Assembly: GCF_000024785.1 (NCBI RefSeq)
Contig: NC_013441.1
Span: 2,418,001 to 2,482,000 of the forward strand
DNA from: Gordonia bronchialis DSM 43247
GTDB lineage: Bacteria; Actinomycetota; Actinomycetes; Mycobacteriales; Mycobacteriaceae
DNA: 64,000 nt
Direction of reading: 5' to 3'
Position numbers and translations under genes: made by a program. Shown piece after piece: positions 60,133-64,000 of the stretch. The first letter of the stretch is position 1; every line of letters begins with the position of its first letter. Below the pieces are notes generated by a model that saw only the letters and a program-made list of their open reading frames with translations, had not been told where the DNA came from and did not search any database.

Positions 60133-60642
60133 TCAGCGCGTCGAGACCTCGACGGTGTCGGCGTCCTCGGCGCGGTCGGGGTGCACCGACCAGTCGTCGT
60201 CATCGTGGTTGGACCGGCGATTCTGTCGCCGCACCAGGAAACGGCCGACCGCAGCGCCGACGAAGGCGGGGACGAAGACCAGCAGGGCGGTGAACGATCC
60301 GCCGGCGATGAGTTCGATGAGGAAGCCGGACTGTCCGATCCCGGCCATCCAGAGCGTGCCGATCAGCCAGCAGACCGGGCCGGAGATGACGCCGGCGACG
60401 AGACCGGCCTGCAGCCAGCGGACGGTGAGGTCCTCGTAATCGTCGGGGTCCGGATTGGCGCGGGCGTCACGGATGCCGTCGAAACCGCCCCAGATCAGCG
60501 CGATCAGCACCACCGCGGCCACCGCGATCGTCTTCCACGTGGTGGAGTGCAACGGTGCGTGCACCACCGCGATACCGAGCAGGATGCGCGCGATGATGTG
60601 TACAGCGGCCATCACCAGGCCACGGGGCAACCACGAAGACAT
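60133..60642 (-). CDS. Four-helix membrane protein (B-4DMT/Rv2536-like)
   Basis: 169-residue integral membrane protein with four hydrophobic helices (about 6-25, 31-48, 75-95 and 107-131) and a charged, His/Asp-rich tail (NRRSNHDDDDWSVHPDRAED). It matches the actinobacterial B-4DMT type, and the mycobacterial gene in the same place and opposite orientation (Rv2536) is also a membrane protein. ATG 60642 chosen because the helix pattern starts there (MSSWLPRGLVMAAVHI); upstream reading is not coding-like. Function unknown; convergent with aroB. Confidence 0.75.
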   Translation of the reverse strand: MSSWLPRGLVMAAVHIIARILLGIAVVHAPLHSTTWKTIAVAAVVLIALIWGGFDGIRDARANPDPDDYEDLTVRWLQAGLVAGVISGPVCWLIGTLWMAGIGQSGFLIELIAGGSFTALLVFVPAFVGAAVGRFLVRRQNRRSNHDDDDWSVHPDRAEDADTVEVSTR

Positions 60643-60728
60643 AGCGGACAGGGTACCGAGCGAGAACGTGTTCCGGTACCGCACCCACCCGATCGGTGGG
60701 ATGACGGGAGACGAAGACGTCAGATACG

Positions 60729-60770
60729 AACCGACACCACCCCCGGGATCACCGGTGGGTGGTGTCGGTT
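60729..60770 (-). terminator. Terminator hairpin downstream of the MHS transporter gene
   Basis: AACCGACACCACCC (60729-60742) and GGGTGGTGTCGGTT (60757-60770) form a perfect 14-bp stem with a 14-base loop. It lies 31 bases beyond the transporter stop and before the start of the B-4DMT gene, both on the minus strand, so it separates the two transcription units. Confidence 0.75.
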
Positions 60771-60800
60771 GCTGCCGATGTCGCCGGCGCGGATGCCGGT

Positions 60801-62159
60801 TCAGGCGGCCACGGAGGCCGTCGGGTAACCGAGCTTCGGTGCCGGCTCCGAACGGGGGAGTCCGAGTTCGACGGTGGGCACGTCCTTGGTCTCGCGGGCC
60901 GTCAGCGCGGCTCCCGCGGCGATGAGGCAGACCACCGCGGTGAACAGGCTGATGACCACCCAGCCGCCCTCGCTGACCCCACCGAGTGCGGTGACGATCG
61001 ACGGCGCGAAGCCGGCCATCAGGAAGCCGAGCTGGGTGCCGATCGCCATGCCGGAGAACCGGACCCGGGTGGAGAACATCTCGCCGTAGAACGACGGCCA
61101 CACGGCGTTGGCGGCGGCGTACCCGAAGGAGAAGGTGGCAATCGCCAGCGCGAAGGTCAGCAGGTGATTGTCCTGGCTCATGGAGAGCATGTAGAAGGGC
61201 ATCAGCACGGCCGAGGCCACGGCGCCGTAGATGAACACCGGCTTGCGGCCGATCCGGTCAGCGAGCTTGCCGAAGAAGGGCTGGGTGAACAACGCGCCGA
61301 CGTTGGCCGCGACCACCAGCCACAGGGTGAGGTCGGCGTCGAGTCCCACCTCTTTGCCGTAGGCGAGGGCAAGGTTCGCGAAAACCGTTGACACAGCAGC
61401 GATGAACGCGCACAGGATGACGCGCACCACGTCACGCCAGTGATCGCGGAGCAGCGGGACCAGCGGCATCTTGGCGATCTCGCCGGCTTCCTTGGCCTCG
61501 GTGAACTGCGGCGTCTCGTGCAATTGACGGCGGATGAAGAAGGCGACGACCACGACCACGGCGGAGAACCAGAACGGCACGCGCCAGCCCCAGCTGTACT
61601 TGGCTTCGTCGGGCAGCGCCATGAACGGGATGAGGATCAGGGAGGCCAGGATCAATCCGCCCTGGGTACCGGTCAGTGTCCACGAGGTGAAGAAGGCGCG
61701 CTGATTGTCGGGGGAGTGTTCGAGGGTCAGCGAGCTGGCTCCGGCCTGCTCGCCGGCCGCCGAGAATCCCTGCATGAGTCGGCACACCACGAGCAGTGCG
61801 GGCGCCGCCCAGCCGATGGTCTCGAAGGTCGGCAAGCACCCGATGATGAAGGTCGACATTCCCATCAGGACCAGGGTGAACATCAGCACCCGCTGCCGGC
61901 CGATCCGATCGCCGAAGTGTCCCAGGATCACCGCACCGACGGGTCGGGCGATGTAGGCGAAGCCGAAGGTCGCGAACGACATGACCAGCGCGGCCTTGTT
62001 GTCCGACGGGAAGAACACGTGCGGGAGGATCAGCGCCGCGGCCGAGCCGAAGAGGAAGAAGTCGTAGTACTCGACGGCGCTGCCCATGAAGCTGGCGAGC
62101 GCCGCCCGTCGTGGTGTTCGACCCGAAGCATGCTCCGGGTGGCTGGTCGTGGCGGTCAT
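60801..62159 (-). CDS. MHS-family MFS transporter (shikimate/quinate-type metabolite:H+ symporter by context)
   Basis: 452-residue transporter with 12 predicted helices and the metabolite:H+ symporter signatures: ASFMGSAVEYYDFFLFGSAA at helix 1, the MFS loop GHFGDRIGRQRVLM between helices 2 and 3, GEQAGASSLTLEHSP, and a second loop GKLADRIGRKPVF. This group includes ShiA and KgtP-type carriers of organic acids. Shikimate or quinate is suggested only by the shikimate dehydrogenase and dehydroshikimate dehydratase remnants next door. ATG 62159 has AAGGAG six bases upstream. A strong terminator follows. Confidence 0.87.
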   Translation of the reverse strand: MTATTSHPEHASGRTPRRAALASFMGSAVEYYDFFLFGSAAALILPHVFFPSDNKAALVMSFATFGFAYIARPVGAVILGHFGDRIGRQRVLMFTLVLMGMSTFIIGCLPTFETIGWAAPALLVVCRLMQGFSAAGEQAGASSLTLEHSPDNQRAFFTSWTLTGTQGGLILASLILIPFMALPDEAKYSWGWRVPFWFSAVVVVVAFFIRRQLHETPQFTEAKEAGEIAKMPLVPLLRDHWRDVVRVILCAFIAAVSTVFANLALAYGKEVGLDADLTLWLVVAANVGALFTQPFFGKLADRIGRKPVFIYGAVASAVLMPFYMLSMSQDNHLLTFALAIATFSFGYAAANAVWPSFYGEMFSTRVRFSGMAIGTQLGFLMAGFAPSIVTALGGVSEGGWVVISLFTAVVCLIAAGAALTARETKDVPTVELGLPRSEPAPKLGYPTASVAA

Positions 62160-62200
62160 CGGGACTCCTTGGTGGTGATTGCGCCGGGGATCGGTGGGCG

Positions 62201-62355
62201 TCAGGACGCGTTTGCGACCAGTTGACGGAAGTGACGGGACATGCGGGCGGCGTCGGGTGCGACGCCGGTGATCAGCTCGAAGGCGTCGACGGCCTGGGCC
62301 ACGGCCATGTGCTGAACGAAGCGCAGGCACGCGATCAGCGTCCGCACGTGGCCGC
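62201..62355 (-). pseudogene. 3' remnant of a shikimate/quinate dehydrogenase gene
   Basis: Minus-strand reading ending in the stop at 62201-62203 gives about 50 residues that look like the C-terminus of a shikimate dehydrogenase: RFVQHMAVAQAVDAFELITG, then VAPDAARMSRHF. The frame has no start and upstream residues (past about 62355) lose the family pattern. Everything N-terminal (substrate and NADP sites) is gone. It is a different gene from aroE at 55665. Lies directly upstream of the MHS transporter on the same strand, consistent with a former shikimate-use operon. Confidence 0.6.
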
Positions 62356-62408
62356 CATCGGCCTCAGGTGCCGCAGGCCGCCGCCACGTCGGCCCGCGCT
62401 GCCGAACT

Positions 62409-63116
62409 GATGGGCCCGCCTACCGCCGCACCCTCGGGGACGAACAGGATTTCGGTTCGGCCGTCGCTCCCGACGGCACCGAGCTGTTCTGGGTCGATGA
62501 CCCGACCGCGAGCGAACCCGCCTGGACCGGCGAGTTCCGCGACGGACGTCCCCGCACCGACAGCCCGGTGACCCGGATCGACCACGTCAACCTCACCCAG
62601 CCCTGGCAGACCGCCGAGGATACGGTGTTGTTCCTGCGCAGCGTCTTCGGGTTCGACGCCGACGCCCCCGCCGAGATGCCCGGTCCGCGTGGCCTGGTGC
62701 GCAGTCAGGTACTCCGGACCGCCGACGGCGCGGTGCGCATCCCGCTCAACGTCGCGCCCCAGGCACTCGACGACGACGCCCTGCCCCAACACGTCGCCTT
62801 CGCATGCTCGGATGTGCTGGCGCTCGCCCGCAGCGCCCGCGCCGCCGGCCTCGAATTCCTGTCCGTGCCCGACAACTACTACGACTATCTGCGCGGCCGG
62901 TTCGGACTCGACGGCGACTTCGTCGCCCGGCTCGCCGACCTCGATCTGCTCTACGACCAGGGGCCTTATCCGTCCGGGGGACACTTCGTGCACTTCTACA
63001 CCCGGACCGTGGGGTCGGTGTTCTTCGAATTCGTCCAGCGCTTCGACGGCTACGACGGCTACGGCGTCGACAACGCCCCGGTGCGCCTTGCCGCGCAGCG
63101 GACCGGGCGTCACTGA
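62409..63116 (+). pseudogene. C-terminal (HPPD-like) remnant of a 3-dehydroshikimate dehydratase, possibly expressed as a VOC protein
   Basis: The frame is open from about 62409 (AYRRTLGDEQDFGSAVAPDG, ELFWVDDPTASEPAWTGEF) to the TGA at 63114-63116. From GTG 62568 it gives 182 residues with all three metal ligands of the HPPD/VOC fold: His in TRIDHVNLTQPWQ, His in LPQHVAFACSDVL, Glu in SVFFEFVQRFDGYDGYG. This C-terminal domain is fused to a sugar-isomerase-like dehydratase domain in QsuB/QuiC-type 3-dehydroshikimate dehydratases; that N-terminal catalytic domain (about 300-400 residues) is missing. The 5' cut at about 62360-62405 meets the dehydrogenase remnant, marking a deletion. A small expressed VOC protein cannot be excluded. 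Confidence 0.65.
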
Positions 63117-63232
63117 TCAGCGGTCGACACCCGAACGACGTCCTCGACCCCTTCGCCACCTTCGAGGTGGACCTGCCCACGCTGCAGAACCGCACGGGCC
63201 TTCGATTCCCGACGCTGGCGACCACCCGTCCC
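63113..63232 (+). pseudogene. Possible 3' scrap of a DNA/RNA non-specific endonuclease gene
   Basis: A plus-strand reading in a frame different from the VOC remnant gives DVLDPFATFEVDLPTLQNRT followed by GLRFPTL, which resembles the C-terminal end of secreted non-specific nucleases (TGL-F-P-L). There is no start and the sequence before it is the other remnant. Identification is by pattern only and weak. The 223 bases between 63117 and 63339 contain nothing else I recognise. Confidence 0.3.
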
Positions 63233-63339
63233 CGAGGCGGCGTTCGGGCCGGCTCTCCTCGAACACGTCACCGACATCGCCTGGTGATCCCGGCCGGGCC
63301 GGTGCCGGTCCGGTGCACCGGCGTCGTAGCGTGGTGGGG

Positions 63340-64000
63340 GTGACGATCCCGCATCCATCCTCCGGTGACACGGCGGCCCGACGACAGCGGCTGCGTGCGC
63401 GCCTCGCGACAGCGGCCACCCCGGTCGACGCCTTCGTGGTCTCCGACCTGATCAACGTCCGCTATCTCACCGGCTTCACCGGCTCCAACGCCGCGCTGCT
63501 CATCGACGTCGACGACCCGTCTCGCGACCGGATCTGCACCGACGGCCGCTACCGCACGCAGGTGGCCAATCAGGTTCCCGATCTCGAGGCGGTGATCGAG
63601 CGCAACTGTCCGCAGGCCCTGATCGAACGGGCACGGGACGGGGGTGCCACCCGCATCGGATTCGAATCCGACGCGATGACCGTCGCCGCGCACCGGTCGC
63701 TGACCAGGCGGTTCGACGACGCGGGTCTCGAACTGATCGGGTCCGACGGCCTCGTGCAGGAGTTGCGGATGGTCAAGGACCCGCACGAGATCGCCTTGCT
63801 GCGCGCGGCGTGTGCCATCGGCGACGCCGCGCTGGCGCAGATCATCGCCGATGGCGCGATCCGGGCCGGCGCCACCGAACGCGAGGTGGCACGGGCCCTG
63901 GAGTGGACGATGTACCGGCTCGGGGCCGACGGCATCGCCTTCGAGACCATCGTCGCGGCCGGGCCGAACTCGGCGGTCCCGCACCATCGGCCGACCGACG
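63340..64000 (+). CDS. pepQ: Xaa-Pro aminopeptidase/dipeptidase (M24 family), partial at window end
   Basis: The first 220 residues of an M24 peptidase. The N-terminal creatinase-like domain (RLRARLATAATPVDAFVV, NVRYLTGFTGSNAALL, CTDGRYRTQVANQV) is followed by the linker LRMVKDPHEIALLRAACAI and the start of the pita-bread domain with GADGIAFETIVAAGPNSAVP and PHHRPTD at the very end. The metal ligands lie beyond the window. GTG 63340 is taken as the start; in-frame GTG codons at 63331 and 63334 are alternatives. In mycobacteria pepQ (Rv2535c) lies in the same place, before efp and nusB. Confidence 0.9.
   Translation, partial: MTIPHPSSGDTAARRQRLRARLATAATPVDAFVVSDLINVRYLTGFTGSNAALLIDVDDPSRDRICTDGRYRTQVANQVPDLEAVIERNCPQALIERARDGGATRIGFESDAMTVAAHRSLTRRFDDAGLELIGSDGLVQELRMVKDPHEIALLRAACAIGDAALAQIIADGAIRAGATEREVARALEWTMYRLGADGIAFETIVAAGPNSAVPHHRPTD

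Noticed and set aside
62364..63113. 249-codon minus-strand frame opposite the dehydratase remnant
   Set aside because: The plus strand encodes a VOC/HPPD domain with all three metal ligands; the minus frame has none.

Overview
The window is high-GC, densely packed actinobacterial chromosome, most likely a Gordonia-like member of the Mycobacteriales. This rests on protein content, frequent GTG starts, ATGA/GTGA overlaps, TANNNT-type -10 boxes and, above all, gene order. From thrS to pepQ the genes follow the Mycobacterium tuberculosis Rv2614c-Rv2535c order with insertions and losses. Genus is an inference; no database was searched.

Layout. (1) 1-4.4 kb: a run of broken genes: a frameshifted AtuA/DUF1446 gene, a CoA-transferase with two frameshifts and a 3'-truncated peptide deformylase. 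(2) 3.9-9.3 kb: a divergent SRPBCC/TetR pair with matching inverted sites between them, then two paralogous GT87 mannosyltransferase-like membrane proteins. These are separated by a 167-bp element with 26-bp terminal inverted repeats, a small unknown gene and a serine recombinase that lacks the catalytic serine. (3) 9.3-15.8 kb: TIGR02611 membrane protein, thrS, HIT phosphorylase, and the phosphatidylinositol mannoside start module pgsA-patA-pimA followed by a LemA-like gene. (4) 15.9-21.7 kb: pdxS, a PP2C phosphatase/FHA pair, a LuxR-type regulator preceded by two phased direct repeats, tesB, pdxT and yebC. (5) 21.8-29.5 kb: ruvCAB with an SOS box, yajC-secD-secF and a peptide-binding lipoprotein. 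(6) 29.5-40.4 kb: apt, rel, cyclophilin-type isomerase, metallo-beta-lactamase hydrolase, hisS, two metallopeptidase-like genes and aspS. (7) 40.5-49 kb: a translationally coupled transglutaminase/DUF2126, circularly permuted ATP-grasp/alpha-E and transglutaminase trio plus a kinase-fold protein. This is the best candidate here for an uncharacterised peptide-modifying pathway. (8) 49-60 kb: rarA, alaS (structured leader), ruvX, mltG (two 15-bp coding repeat arrays), aroE, a short A24 peptidase and aroC-aroK-aroB. (9) 60-64 kb: a membrane protein, an MHS-type transporter, remnants of a shikimate dehydrogenase and a dehydroshikimate dehydratase joined at a deletion junction, a possible nuclease scrap, and the start of pepQ.

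How the genes work together. The core is housekeeping: cell-envelope phosphatidylinositol mannosides, pyridoxal phosphate synthase (pdxS/pdxT), Holliday-junction processing, protein export, alarmone and purine salvage, four aminoacyl-tRNA synthetases and the shikimate pathway. The accessory parts are the decayed left end, the recombinase island between the GT87 paralogues and the scarred shikimate-catabolism locus at the right end. The usual aroQ/aroD gene is absent after aroB. No rRNA, tRNA or CRISPR array was seen, and no stretch over 300 bases lacks a gene or gene remnant.
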